A DNA stretch of 64,000 bases from VGTK01 sp046327915 (GCA_046327915.1 JAXLXO010000003.1:186001-250000); one strand, 5' to 3'. Shown: positions 17,759-26,873, counted from the first letter of the stretch. The notes: a model not told the origin generated them from the letters alone. Program-made: numbers and translations.

Positions 17759-17830
17759 GAGGGGGCACGCGCCCCCTCGCCCCACGCGGCGAAGCCGCGC
17801 GGGGCCCCACACCCCGCGCTCCCTGCGGTC
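17759..17830 (-). repeat. Intergenic GC-rich repeat copy C (hairpin-forming)
   Basis: The minus strand reads GCGGGGTGTGGGGCCCCGCG, GCGGCTTCGCCGCG and then a GAGGGGGCGC...GCCCCCTC hairpin. The same order (GCGGGGAGTGAGGCTCCGCG, GCGGCTCCGCCGCG, GAGGGGCGCG..CCCCTC) occurs at 42160-42220 on the plus strand. Here it lies downstream of the LLM gene, in the same orientation as that gene. Confidence 0.55.
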
Positions 17831-17895
17831 GGCCGCGCGCTGCGCGCGCGGAGGCGCACGCGCGGTCACTCGGCCTCGGCTGGGCGAGGTTCCGA

Positions 17896-18876
17896 CTACG
17901 CGGCCGGACGCAGCTTCGGCAGGACCTTCTTCGTGAACAGCTCGATGCTCTCCCAGCCGAGCGCCGCGGGGATGCCGCCCATCAGCGGGTGCAGGATGAT
18001 GCGGCCCTCGCGCTCGGCGAGCGCGAGGCACTCGTCGGGGGTGAGAACCTGGTAGACGCCGCTCTTGCGCACGTCGGCGACGGTCTGTCCCTGGACGTGC
18101 ACCTGCGAGCGCTGGTCGGGCGTCTGCCACGCGGCGTAGCTCTGCGCGTCGTAGAGCGCGTGCTCGCCGATGCGCGCCCAGTCGCGCTCCGGATCCTCGC
18201 TCACGTGCACGAAGCCCGGACCGCCCGGCAGGCTCATGAAGCCGCCCGCGAAGCCGACCGCGGCGCACTCCTGCTCGTAGATCTCCTTGAGCTTGACGTC
18301 GGCGATCGACGGGAAGAACCCGCAGTGCAGGCGCGCCGCGCGGCGAGCCGCCTTCTCGGTCGAGCCGCCGACCATCACCACCGGCGGGATCGCCGGCTTC
18401 GGCGTCACGCGGACGGTGCGGCCGCGATACTCGAACGGCTCGCCGGTCCACGCCTGCCGCATCGCGCGCACGGACTCTTCGAGCAGCGTGCCGCGCCGCT
18501 TGCGGTCGACGCCCGCCATCTCGAACTCCTCGGCGCGGTAGCCGAGGCCCGCGACGAGGCTCACGCGCCCGCCGCTCACCAGCGACGCGGTCGCGAGCTG
18601 CTCGGCGAGCCGGATCGGATCGTGCAGCGGGACCAGCACCGCGGCGATGTTGATCGGGATGCGCTTCGTCCGCCCGGCGATCGCGGCCGCGAGCGTGACC
18701 GGCGCCGACATGAAGCCGTCCTCGACGCCGTGGTGCTCGGACAGCACCGCGATGTCGACTCCCGACTGGTCCGCCCACGCGCACTGGTCGAGGCAGGCCG
18801 CGTACTGCTCGGCGTGATTCGTGGTCTTCGCGAACGGGGGAACGCGCAGGTCGAAGCGGATGCCGATCATCGTCAT
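17896..18876 (-). CDS. LLM-class flavin-dependent oxidoreductase
   Basis: 326 residues from the ATG at 18876 (a second ATG lies at 18870). It is a luciferase-like TIM barrel with the family stretches IAVLSEHHGVEDGFMSAPVTLAAAIAG cut by short loops, LVSGGRVSLVAGLGYRAEEF, and VMVGGSTEKAARRAARL. Members use FMN or F420 to oxidise diverse substrates. Neighbouring acyl-CoA dehydrogenases suggest a catabolic setting, but no substrate is visible. Confidence 0.85.
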   Translation of the reverse strand: MTMIGIRFDLRVPPFAKTTNHAEQYAACLDQCAWADQSGVDIAVLSEHHGVEDGFMSAPVTLAAAIAGRTKRIPINIAAVLVPLHDPIRLAEQLATASLVSGGRVSLVAGLGYRAEEFEMAGVDRKRRGTLLEESVRAMRQAWTGEPFEYRGRTVRVTPKPAIPPVVMVGGSTEKAARRAARLHCGFFPSIADVKLKEIYEQECAAVGFAGGFMSLPGGPGFVHVSEDPERDWARIGEHALYDAQSYAAWQTPDQRSQVHVQGQTVADVRKSGVYQVLTPDECLALAEREGRIILHPLMGGIPAALGWESIELFTKKVLPKLRPAA

Positions 18877-18962
18877 CCCGTCGGTGTATCGGCCGTGCGC
18901 GTGCACGGTCAATGCGAGCGCGGCGACGAGCCGGGGCGCCGCCCGTCGCGCTGCCGGCACGC

Positions 18963-19925
18963 GTGATTGACCCCATCCCGGACCTCCAGTACCCAAGCGA
19001 CGTGGCTGGGCCTCGTCTGGTGATCGTCACCGGGAAGGGCGGCGTCGGCAAGACGACCGTCGCCGCGGCGGTGGCGCAGGCCGCGGTCGCGGCGCGCCGG
19101 CGCGTGCTGCTGGTCGAGGTCGCGACACCAGGACGCCTCGCCAGCGTGCTCGACGTCCCGCCGCTCACCGGCGAGCCGCGCGCGATCCTCGACGGCCTGA
19201 GCGCGGTGGCGCTCGAGGAGTCGTCCGCGCTCGAGGAGCTGGTGCACGGGCTCATGCCGCTCCGGCTGCTGTCGAGCCGCCTGCTGTCGAGCGACACCTT
19301 CCGCATCATCGCCGCCGCCGTGCCCGGCATCATCGAGACCGCGCTGCTGGCGCGCGTGATCGCCTGGCTCGAGGAGACGGACCGTCGCGGCCGTCCGCGC
19401 TGGGATCTCGTCGTTCTCGACTCGCCGGCGAGCGGGCACTCGGTACCGCTGCTCGCGACGCCGCGCACGATGTCCGGGCTCGCGACGGTGGGTCCGCTGG
19501 GCGCCATCGTGCGCAAGACGTCGCGCTGGCTCGCGGACCCCGCGCTCACGCGCGCCCTCGTCGTCGCGATTCCGGAGGAGTGGGCGGTCGCGGAAGCCGT
19601 CGAGCTGTGGGAGTCGCTCCGTGACGGGCTCGCCCTGCCCGTCGGCCGCCCGGTGCTGAACGCAGTCTTCCCGAAGCGCTTCTCGCGCGCGGACGAGGCC
19701 CTGCTGGAGGAAGCCGAGGCGAGCCACAGCATCGACCCGCAGCTGCTCGAGGCGGGACGCTACTTCATCCGCCGGCGCGCGGGCGCGATGGAGCACGGAC
19801 GCGCGCTGCGCGCCGCGACGCGCGAGCGTCCGCTCGAGCTGCCGTTCCTCTTCTCCACCAGCATGACGTGGGAGGACCTCGGTCCGCTCGCCGAGGCGCT
19901 CGATCCGGTGCTGGAGGTCGCGTGA
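18963..19925 (+). CDS. ArsA/Get3-like ATPase, first of a tandem pair
   Basis: 320 residues from a GTG at 18963. The P-loop GKGGVGKTT keeps the signature lysine of deviant Walker A ATPases. A switch-like motif VVLDSPASGHS follows. The gene overlaps the next ATPase gene by four bases (GTGA), so translation is coupled. There is no arsenic operon (no arsB or arsR) and no CHC metal site, so arsenite export is unlikely. The arrangement resembles the Rv3679/Rv3680 pair of mycobacteria, described as Get3-like; equivalence is inferred. Confidence 0.85.
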   Translation: MIDPIPDLQYPSDVAGPRLVIVTGKGGVGKTTVAAAVAQAAVAARRRVLLVEVATPGRLASVLDVPPLTGEPRAILDGLSAVALEESSALEELVHGLMPLRLLSSRLLSSDTFRIIAAAVPGIIETALLARVIAWLEETDRRGRPRWDLVVLDSPASGHSVPLLATPRTMSGLATVGPLGAIVRKTSRWLADPALTRALVVAIPEEWAVAEAVELWESLRDGLALPVGRPVLNAVFPKRFSRADEALLEEAEASHSIDPQLLEAGRYFIRRRAGAMEHGRALRAATRERPLELPFLFSTSMTWEDLGPLAEALDPVLEVA

Positions 19926-21136
19926 CGATCGACGCGACCGCGCCGGGGCTGCTCGGGATGGTCGAGGACGCGCACGTCGTGGTGTGCCTCGGTCCGGGCG
20001 GCGTCGGAAAGACGACCAGCGCGTCGGCGATCGCGGTCGCGGCCGCAATGGGCGGCCGGCGCGTCGCGGTCCTGACCGTCGATCCCGCGGCCCGGCTGAA
20101 GGACGCCCTCGAGCTACCCGAGACGCCGGGCAAGCTGCACCGGGTCCCGTTGCCCGAGAGTGCGGCGGGAACGCTCGACGCGATCCTGCTCGACGCGAAG
20201 GGCGTGTTCGACGAGCTCGTGCGGCGGCTCGCGCCGACCGAAGCCGTCGCCGACAGCGTGCTCGACAATCCCGTGTACCGGAACGTCGCCGGCGCGTTCG
20301 CGGGCTCCGACGCGTACATGGCGCTCGAGCAGCTGCTCGACATCGTGCAGCGCGACGAGTTCGACCTGATCGTCGTCGACACGCCGCCGGCGAGCCACGC
20401 GCTCGAGCTCTTCGACGCCCCGGAGCGCATTCTCGCGCTGCTCGACTCGCGCGCGCTCGAGTACCTCGGCGAGCCGATGCGGATCCTCGGCGGTGCGTCG
20501 TCGCGCCTGGCGCGCGGGCTGCTGTCGGCGGTGCTCGCGGGTCTCGAGCGCATGACGGGGCTCTCCCTGCTGAGCGACATCTCCGCACTCGCGACCGACT
20601 TCGGCGCCGTCGTGCCCGGCTTCCGCGAGCGCGCTCGCGCGATCCGCGCCCTGCTGCGGGCGCGCGACACGCGCTACGTGCTGCTCGCGGCCCCCGATCC
20701 GCACGCGACGCGCGACCTGGTCGCGTTCGCGCGCGAGGTCGACCGCGCCGGCGTGTCGCTCGACGCGGTGGTCGTGAACCGCGTGCTGAGCTTCACGCTC
20801 GAGGACACGGCCGCCATCGGCGCGCACGGCAGTGCCGCGCCGTCGTCGCACGCGGCCGGCGAGACGGCGGCCCCGGCGGCGCGGCGGCGCTGGTCGGCGA
20901 CGCTCGCACGCCATCTGGTCGCGTGCGCGAAGGATCTCGATGCGCTGCGCGCCGCGCAGCGCGGGGTCATCGAAGGGCTCCGTGAGGGGCTCACGCCGCC
21001 GCCGGGCAGCGGCCGCGACGAGCCGCTCTGGGTCGAGCTCCCGGCGCTCTCGCCGGCACCGACCACCCTCGCCGGAATCGTCGCGCTCGCGCGCGCGATG
21101 GCCGGCGTGCGCGCACGCTCGACCAGCGCGGCCTGA
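19922..21136 (+). CDS. ArsA/Get3-like ATPase, second of a tandem pair
   Basis: 404 residues from a GTG at 19922. The P-loop is GPGGVGKTT, with Pro in place of the signature Lys seen in its partner, and it is followed by VLTVDPAARLKDALEL and VVDTPPASHALELFDAP, which are typical of the Get3/ArsA fold. An Ala/Ser-rich low-complexity loop lies near residue 305. The signature Lys contacts the partner's nucleotide in dimers of this class, so its loss in one of the two points to an asymmetric heterodimer. Confidence 0.85.
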   Translation: MTIDATAPGLLGMVEDAHVVVCLGPGGVGKTTSASAIAVAAAMGGRRVAVLTVDPAARLKDALELPETPGKLHRVPLPESAAGTLDAILLDAKGVFDELVRRLAPTEAVADSVLDNPVYRNVAGAFAGSDAYMALEQLLDIVQRDEFDLIVVDTPPASHALELFDAPERILALLDSRALEYLGEPMRILGGASSRLARGLLSAVLAGLERMTGLSLLSDISALATDFGAVVPGFRERARAIRALLRARDTRYVLLAAPDPHATRDLVAFAREVDRAGVSLDAVVVNRVLSFTLEDTAAIGAHGSAAPSSHAAGETAAPAARRRWSATLARHLVACAKDLDALRAAQRGVIEGLREGLTPPPGSGRDEPLWVELPALSPAPTTLAGIVALARAMAGVRARSTSAA

Positions 21137-21142
21137 GCGGGC

Positions 21143-21532
21143 TCAGCCCTCCGCGTCGCGCGGCGGCGCGTGCTTCGGCTTCTTCGCGCGCGTCGCGCGC
21201 GGCGCCGGCGGAGGCGCTGCCTTGGCGGCGGCCTGCGCGGCGATCAGCCGGTCGAGCTTGATGTTGACGTTGACGAGGCTGCCCTGAAGGGCCTCGACCT
21301 TGTTGACCACGCGATTCAGGTCCGCGCGTGTCGGCAGGTTCAGCGCCGACAGCAGGGCCTGCATGTTGCGGTCGACCTGGCCCTTGGTGTGTGCGGCGCG
21401 ACGGAGGGCGCCGGCCAGCGCGTCGGTGACGTGCGGGCTCGACAGGATCTCCTCCGCGAACTGGCCGAGGCGCTCCTCACCGGCCCCGACGAGTCGTTGC
21501 CACAGGGAGTCGGGCTGCTTGCGGTCCGCCAT
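21143..21532 (-). CDS. Small helical protein with basic Pro/Ala tail
   Basis: 129 residues. Residues 1-60 are amphipathic helices (LWQRLVGAGEERLGQFAEEIL, split by loops). Residues 65-95 form a coiled-coil-like segment (DLNRVVNKVEALQGSLVNV). The tail is rich in Lys, Pro and Ala. The mix resembles phasin-like or granule-associated small proteins, but the family is not certain. It converges on the ATPase pair with a six-base gap. Confidence 0.6.
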   Translation of the reverse strand: MADRKQPDSLWQRLVGAGEERLGQFAEEILSSPHVTDALAGALRRAAHTKGQVDRNMQALLSALNLPTRADLNRVVNKVEALQGSLVNVNIKLDRLIAAQAAAKAAPPPAPRATRAKKPKHAPPRDAEG

Positions 21533-21608
21533 CGCCAGTCACCTCTCTCGTTCAGCACTCGATCCGATCGTGTCGATGGACTACAGTTCGCCCCGTGAGG
21601 CGGTCAAG

Positions 21609-21866
21609 GTGAGTGGTCTGGCGTGGATTCTCGGCACGCTGAGCGGGCTGCGCTTCGTGGCACCCGATCTGCCGGCCGAGGTGACGATCGTGACCGCGAT
21701 CGCGATGCACATCACGCACGCGGTCATCTGCCGCTTCCTCGCGCCGCAGGGCGGGCGCGACGGCACGCGCTGGGCCCTCTACGCGCTCGTCGGCGGCGTG
21801 ATCACGACGTCGGTTCTGCTGGTCGCGAAGGAGCTCGATCCGGAGACGGCCGAGCCGCCGCACTGA
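21609..21866 (+). CDS. Small two-helix membrane protein
   Basis: 85 residues from a GTG at 21609, chosen because GTGAGG lies 8-13 bases upstream; an in-frame ATG at 21576 would add 11 residues. Hydrophobic segments are ILGTLSGLRFVAP...VTIVTAIAMHITHAVI and WALYALVGGVITTSVLLV. No family is recognised. It is divergent from the coiled-coil gene and converges on acpS. Confidence 0.55.
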   Translation: MSGLAWILGTLSGLRFVAPDLPAEVTIVTAIAMHITHAVICRFLAPQGGRDGTRWALYALVGGVITTSVLLVAKELDPETAEPPH

Positions 21867-21873
21867 GCGGGGC

Positions 21874-22266
21874 TCAGGCGCCCGCGTCCTCGGCGACGAC
21901 GAAGGCCGCGGCGAGGTTCGCCGCGTGCGTCAGCGACAGCGACCAGCGCGCGATGCCGAGCCGGCGCGCGGTCTCGGCGGCCGTCCCGGTCAGGACCAGG
22001 TGCGGCGCCGCGCCGCGCGGGCGCACCACCTCGATCTCGTGCCACGCCGCGTGCCGTCCCCAGCCGACGCCGAGCGCCTTCATCACCGCCTCCTTGGCGG
22101 CGAAGCGCGCGGCGTAGCTCTGCGCCCTTCCCCGCCCGCGCGACTCGCAGTACTTCTGCTCGCCCGCGGTGTAGACGCGATCGCGGAAGCGCGCGCCGTG
22201 CCGCGCGGCGAGCGCCTGCTCGATGCGGTCGATCTCGGCGAGATCGATGCCGGTGCCGATCACCAC
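21874..22266 (-). CDS. acpS: Holo-[acyl-carrier-protein] synthase
   Basis: 130 residues, GTG start at 22266 (a second GTG follows directly). It transfers 4'-phosphopantetheine from CoA to acyl carrier protein. IGTGIDLAEIDRIE carries the Mg-binding Asp, and RFAAKEAVMKALG carries the catalytic Glu/Lys block; SLSLTHAANLAAAFVVAE closes the fold. Length and motif order match AcpS. It follows the radical SAM gene on the same strand after 43 bases. Confidence 0.9.
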   Translation of the reverse strand: MVIGTGIDLAEIDRIEQALAARHGARFRDRVYTAGEQKYCESRGRGRAQSYAARFAAKEAVMKALGVGWGRHAAWHEIEVVRPRGAAPHLVLTGTAAETARRLGIARWSLSLTHAANLAAAFVVAEDAGA

Positions 22267-22309
22267 GCGCGCACGCTCCTCGACGGGAGACCCGGGCGTT
22301 TCGATGGGC

Positions 22310-24001
22310 TCAGCACGCGTTGCAGCTGTGGCAGGTGGCGACGTCGCACGGCGCGGTCTCGCGCTCGAGCAGCGCCTTGCGCCACTCCACCAGCAGGTAG
22401 CGCTTGTCGATGTGGTGGTCGATGAAGTCCCACGGCAGCATCTCTTCGGCCGCGTAGCGCCGGTGCACGAAGTCGTCGGGCGACGGACAGCCGTCGAGCC
22501 CGCCGGCGCGCACGGCCTCCTGCACGACCGGCCAGAACGCGCCGCCGTTCTCGTGCACGCGCACCAGCAGCGGTGCGATGCGCCGGTCGCCGCGCGACAG
22601 CAGCGTCTGCCAGTAGGCCTCGCGCGGCGACTCCACGTCGAGCGTCGAGCCGGGGATGCGCTGCACCGCACGGCGCAGCAGCTGCGTGCGCTCGCGCAGC
22701 GTCTTCAGATCGAGCATCGGCTCCCACTGCAGCGGCGTCCACGGCTTCGGCACGAAGGGGTTGATCGACAGCGTGATGCGCCCGACGCCGCGCGCGAGGC
22801 GATCGCGGATCTTCGTCGCGAGGTCGGCGATCGCGAGCACGTCGTCGTCGGTCTCGGTCGGCAGCCCGATCATCGAGTAGAGCTTGAGCGCCGACACGCC
22901 GCCCGCGGCGAGCAGCTCCGCCGCGCGCAGGATCTCGCTCTCGGTGAGGTTCTTGTTGATCACGCGCCGCATGCGCTCGGAGCCGGCTTCGGGAGCCACC
23001 GTCACAGAGCGGGTCGCGTTGCCGCCGAGCGCCGCAGCAAGCTCCGGTCCGATCTGGTCGGCCTTGAGCGAGGACGGCGACGCGCGGCCGCCGCGCTCCG
23101 CGACCTCGCGGCACAGCGCCGCGAGCCCCGGCTGGCTCGCCATCTCGGCGCCGACGAGGCCGACGGTCGTGCGGTGCTCGAGCGCCGTGCCGAGCACGTC
23201 CTCCCTGAGCGACTTCGCGCTCCGGTGGCGCACCGGGCGGTACATGAAGCCGGCCGCGCAGAAGCGGCAGCCCCACTCGCAGCCGCGGCTCGCCTCGACG
23301 AGGAACATGTCGCCGAAGACCGCGTCAGGAGCAAGGATCTGCGAGCGCGTCGGAGCGTCGTCGAGTCGTGCGACGTAGCGACGCAGCACGCGCGGCGGCG
23401 GTCCGGGATCAGCGCTCGCGAATCCGCCCCACGTGCCGGGAAGGTACGCGCCCTCGATCGACGCCGACGCCTCGAGCATTCCGTCGCGGCCGCCGCCGCG
23501 CACGGCGCGGAGCGCGTCGAGCCACTCGGGAACCATCTCCTCGCCCTCGCCGATGAGGAAGAGGTCGACGAACTCGGCGATCGGCTCGGGATTCAGGAAC
23601 GCGGCCGGCCCGCCGACCACGATCAGCGGATCACGGCCGCCGCGGTCCGCGCGGCGCAGCGCGAGCCCGGCGCCGGCGAGGACGTCGAGCAGGTGGACGT
23701 AGTCGGTCTCGAACGAGATCGAGAACGCGATCACGTCGAACGACGACAGGGGACGGCCGCCCTCGAGCGAGCGGATGCGGTCGTACGGGCGCTCGTCGGG
23801 CAGGAAGGCCCGCTCCACCTGCACGCCGGCGCGGGCGAGAATCCCGTAGACGGCCTGGAAGCCCAGGTTCGCCATCCCGACGGGATAGGTGTTGGCGTAG
23901 GCGAGACAGACGCTGAGGTCGGAGCCCTTCGCCGGGCGCGGCGACAGGTGCACCTCGGCGGCGAGACGCTCGCGGTCGCGCGATTCCTGCGCCCGTGACA
24001 T
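22310..24001 (-). CDS. B12-binding-like radical SAM protein (TIGR03960-type)
   Basis: 563 residues from the ATG at 24001. An N-terminal cobalamin-binding-like Rossmann region (NTYPVGMANLGFQAVYGIL, DVIAFSISFETDY, VVGGPAAFLNPEP) precedes the 4Fe-4S motif EASRGCEWGCRFCAAGF (CxxxCxxC). A C-terminal segment ends CDVATCHSCNAC. This order fits the conserved but uncharacterised TIGR03960 family, often fused to or beside a DUF2344 protein; none is seen here. Substrate unknown. Confidence 0.85.
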   Translation of the reverse strand: MSRAQESRDRERLAAEVHLSPRPAKGSDLSVCLAYANTYPVGMANLGFQAVYGILARAGVQVERAFLPDERPYDRIRSLEGGRPLSSFDVIAFSISFETDYVHLLDVLAGAGLALRRADRGGRDPLIVVGGPAAFLNPEPIAEFVDLFLIGEGEEMVPEWLDALRAVRGGGRDGMLEASASIEGAYLPGTWGGFASADPGPPPRVLRRYVARLDDAPTRSQILAPDAVFGDMFLVEASRGCEWGCRFCAAGFMYRPVRHRSAKSLREDVLGTALEHRTTVGLVGAEMASQPGLAALCREVAERGGRASPSSLKADQIGPELAAALGGNATRSVTVAPEAGSERMRRVINKNLTESEILRAAELLAAGGVSALKLYSMIGLPTETDDDVLAIADLATKIRDRLARGVGRITLSINPFVPKPWTPLQWEPMLDLKTLRERTQLLRRAVQRIPGSTLDVESPREAYWQTLLSRGDRRIAPLLVRVHENGGAFWPVVQEAVRAGGLDGCPSPDDFVHRRYAAEEMLPWDFIDHHIDKRYLLVEWRKALLERETAPCDVATCHSCNAC

Positions 24002-24045
24002 CCCCGCAGACGGTAGCGGCCGCCCGTCCGGGCGACAAGACGACG

Positions 24046-24079
24046 AAGGGGACGGGCGCCCGCGGCGCACCGTCCCCTT
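24046..24079 (-). terminator. Terminator-like hairpin behind ftsZ
   Basis: AAGGGGACGG pairs with CCGTCCCCTT, with an inner GCGCC/GGCGC stem, 28 bases past the ftsZ stop. The minus strand lacks a solid U tract, while the plus strand has CCTTTTCG. It marks the end of the dcw transcript. Confidence 0.55.
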
Positions 24080-24106
24080 TTCGCTCGTCAGCGCTTCAGG
24101 AAGCGA

Positions 24107-25444
24107 TCAGTCAGCTTGCTTCCGAAGGAACGTGGGGACGTCGTACTCGGACTCGTCGTCGACGATGCTGCCGCCCCGGGCGGTGGGATCGTCGTTCTGC
24201 TCTTCGCCGCGTCGCCGATGCCACACCGGATTCTCGCCGTCGTCGACGATGAGTCCCATCTTCACCACCCGGCGGGCGGGATCGCGAGCAGGCTCGCCGC
24301 GCATGCCGTTGTCGCGAATTGGCTCGCGCATCGGCTCGCGGACGGGCTCGCGCATGACCGAGCGCGGCGGCGGCGCCGAGGAGATCGGCGTCGGCGACAT
24401 CGGACGGCGGTCATAGGCCGAGGTCTGCGGAGCCGCGTGCTGGTGCGAGACGAAGGTCTCCGCCTGCGGCTGCATCTGCGCGCGCTCGGGCTCGCCGAAG
24501 CCGGTCGCGATCACCGTGATGCGGATCGCGTCGCCCATCGACTCGTCGATGACCGCGCCGAAGATGATGTTCGCGTCGTCGTCGGCCTCTTCCTGGATCA
24601 GCGTCGCGGCCTCGTTGACCTCGTGCAGGGTGAGGTCGGCGCCGCCGGTGATGTTGATCAGCACGCCGCGCGCGCCCTGGATCGAGAGGTCGTCGAGCAG
24701 CGGCGACGAGATCGCGCGCTGCGCCGCCTCGATGGCGCGGTTCTCGCCCTCGGCGAGCGCCGCGCCCATCATGGCCATGCCCATCTCGCTCATGATCGTG
24801 CGCACGTCGGCGAAGTCGAGGTTGATCAGGCCGTGCACCGTGATCAGGTCGGAGATGCCGCGGACCGCCTGCAGGAGAACGTCGTCAGCCTTCTTGAAGG
24901 TCTCCATGATCGGCATGTTGCGGCCGGAGACCGAGAGCAGGCGCTGGTTCGGGATGGTGATGAGGGTGTCGACGCTCTTCTTGAGCTCCTTGATGCCCTC
25001 TTCCGCCTGGCGCATGCGGCGCTTGCCCTCGAACAGGAAGGGCTTGGTCACCACACCGACGGTCAGCGCGCCGAGCTCGCGCGCGACCTGCGCGATGACG
25101 GGTGCGGCGCCGGTACCGGTGCCGCCGCCCATGCCCGCGGTGACGAAGACCATGTCCGCGCCGGTCAGGAGGTCGCGCAGGTAGTCGCTGTCCGAGTGCG
25201 CGGCGTCACGACCGACGGCCGGGTTCGCACCCGCGCCGAGCCCCTTCGTGAGTCCGGTTCCGAGCTGCACCTTCACCGTCGCGAGATTCGCGGCGAGAGC
25301 CTGGGCATCGGTGTTGGCGACCACGAAATCCACGCCGGGCATGCCGGCCTGGATCATCGTGTTGACGGCGTTGCCGCCACCTCCCCCCACACCGATGACC
25401 TTGATGCGTGCGCCTTCGTGCTCCCCACCCGTCAGCTCGATCAT
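24107..25444 (-). CDS. ftsZ: Cell division GTPase FtsZ
   Basis: 445 residues. The tubulin-like GTPase forms the Z ring at midcell. Seen: IKVIGVGGGGGNAVNTM near residues 14-30, the tubulin signature GGGTGTG at 106-112, NLDFADVRTIM, and a variable linker from about residue 325 with repeated (M/V)REP units. The C-terminal peptide EYDVPTFLRKQ binds FtsA and other tethers. GGAGG lies 9 bases ahead of the ATG. It is the last gene of the dcw cluster, 182 bases after ftsA, so it may have extra promoters in that gap. Confidence 0.97.
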   Translation of the reverse strand: MIELTGGEHEGARIKVIGVGGGGGNAVNTMIQAGMPGVDFVVANTDAQALAANLATVKVQLGTGLTKGLGAGANPAVGRDAAHSDSDYLRDLLTGADMVFVTAGMGGGTGTGAAPVIAQVARELGALTVGVVTKPFLFEGKRRMRQAEEGIKELKKSVDTLITIPNQRLLSVSGRNMPIMETFKKADDVLLQAVRGISDLITVHGLINLDFADVRTIMSEMGMAMMGAALAEGENRAIEAAQRAISSPLLDDLSIQGARGVLINITGGADLTLHEVNEAATLIQEEADDDANIIFGAVIDESMGDAIRITVIATGFGEPERAQMQPQAETFVSHQHAAPQTSAYDRRPMSPTPISSAPPPRSVMREPVREPMREPIRDNGMRGEPARDPARRVVKMGLIVDDGENPVWHRRRGEEQNDDPTARGGSIVDDESEYDVPTFLRKQAD

Positions 25445-25626
25445 CAGCCAACCTCCAATTTCCTCAGCCTTCGCGTCGCGACCGCCGTCTTCCTTCGGCG
25501 GCCCTTCGTCGAGGGCCTCGCTCGCTTCGTGCTCCGGGACGCCTGCCCCGTCCCGTCTTCCTTCGGACTATCGAATCTGCGGGCTCTGCGCCCGTTACCT
25601 CTCAAATCAGGAGGTCGTGCTCAACC

Positions 25627-26868
25627 TCAAAAGAATTCGCGCAGCCAGTCGCCCATACGATGCTTGACCTTGGAAAGCACGCCCTGGGATCCGGCGCCGG
25701 CCGCCGCAGCCGCGACCAGCTCCTGCGCCGGCGCGTGCGCGCCGAGGAGGAGGCCCACGCCGGTCGAGTACGCGGGCCCGCTGACGATGTCTGCCAGACC
25801 GCCACCGGTCTGCGACGGAGCCCCCATTCGGACCGGCAGGTGAAACACACGCTCCGCGAGACCGACGATGCCGTCGAGGCTCGCCGTGCCGCCGGTCAGG
25901 ACGATGCCCGACGACAGCAGGCTCTCCACGCCGGCCCGCGAAATCTCCTGCGAGACGAGCCCGAGGATCTCCTCGACGCGCGGCTCGATGATCTCGGCGA
26001 GGATCTGCCGGGCGAGGACGCGGGGCCCGCGGCCGCCGACGCTCGGCACCTCGATCATGTCGTCGTTGCCGACCGAGCTCGCGAGCGCGGAGCCGAAGCG
26101 CTGCTTCAGCTTCTCGGCCTCCTGCGGGGGCGTGCGCAGCCCGGCGGCGATGTCGTTGGTCAGGTGGCTGCCGCCGAGGCCGAGCACCGCGGTGTGGCGC
26201 ACGGCGCCGCCGTGGTAGACGACGAGGTCGGTCGTGCCGCCGCCGATGTCGATCATCGCGACGCCGAGGTCGCGCTCCTCTTCGGTCAGGACCGCTTGCG
26301 CCGAGGCGAGCGGTCCGAGAACGACCTGCGAGACCTCGAGGCCACTGCGCTCGCAGCACTTCACGACGTTCTGCACGGCAGCGGTCGCCGCGGTCAGGAC
26401 GTGGACGCGTGCTTCCAGACGGACGCCGGCCATGCCCTGCGGCTGCTTGATGCCGTCCTGGTCGTCGATGATGTATTCCTGCGGCAGGACGTGCAGGACC
26501 TGACGGTCCATCGGCAGCGCGACGGCCTTGGCGGCGTCGAGCACCAGGTCGATGTCGGCCGGGCTGACCTCGCGGCCCTTGATCGGGACCATGCCGTGGC
26601 TGTTGAAGCCGCGGACGTGGCTGCCGCTCACGCTCACCACGACGCTGTGGATCTCGCAGTCGGCCATCATCTCGGCCTCGCGCACGGCACGCTGGATGCC
26701 GTGCACGGTCGAGTCGATGTTCACGACGACGCCGCGCTTGAGTCCCTGCGACGGTGCGGTGCCGAGGCCGATGACGTGCGGACCGTCGTCCTGCATCGCG
26801 GCGACCAGCACGGACGTCTTGTGCGTACCGAGGTCGAGGCCGACGTGGATCGCTTGCTTGCGCGCCAT
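25627..26868 (-). CDS. ftsA: Cell division protein FtsA
   Basis: 413 residues. This actin-like ATPase tethers FtsZ to the membrane. VGLDLGTHKTSVLVA is the phosphate-1 loop, MIDIGGGTTDLVV the phosphate-2 loop and GIVLTGGTASLDGI the adenosine motif. The 1C subdomain lies between them. The C-terminal KHRMGDWLREFF is the amphipathic membrane-targeting helix. It starts five bases after ftsQ stops. Confidence 0.96.
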   Translation of the reverse strand: MARKQAIHVGLDLGTHKTSVLVAAMQDDGPHVIGLGTAPSQGLKRGVVVNIDSTVHGIQRAVREAEMMADCEIHSVVVSVSGSHVRGFNSHGMVPIKGREVSPADIDLVLDAAKAVALPMDRQVLHVLPQEYIIDDQDGIKQPQGMAGVRLEARVHVLTAATAAVQNVVKCCERSGLEVSQVVLGPLASAQAVLTEEERDLGVAMIDIGGGTTDLVVYHGGAVRHTAVLGLGGSHLTNDIAAGLRTPPQEAEKLKQRFGSALASSVGNDDMIEVPSVGGRGPRVLARQILAEIIEPRVEEILGLVSQEISRAGVESLLSSGIVLTGGTASLDGIVGLAERVFHLPVRMGAPSQTGGGLADIVSGPAYSTGVGLLLGAHAPAQELVAAAAAGAGSQGVLSKVKHRMGDWLREFF

Positions 26869-26873
26869 CGTGC

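Noticed and set aside
15194..18055. 953-codon open frame on the plus strand
   Set aside because: Runs antisense through two clear acyl-CoA dehydrogenases; Arg/Leu-rich without structure.
18963..21136. Arsenite export operon
   Set aside because: No arsB, arsR or arsD nearby and no Cys-His-Cys metalloid site in either ATPase.
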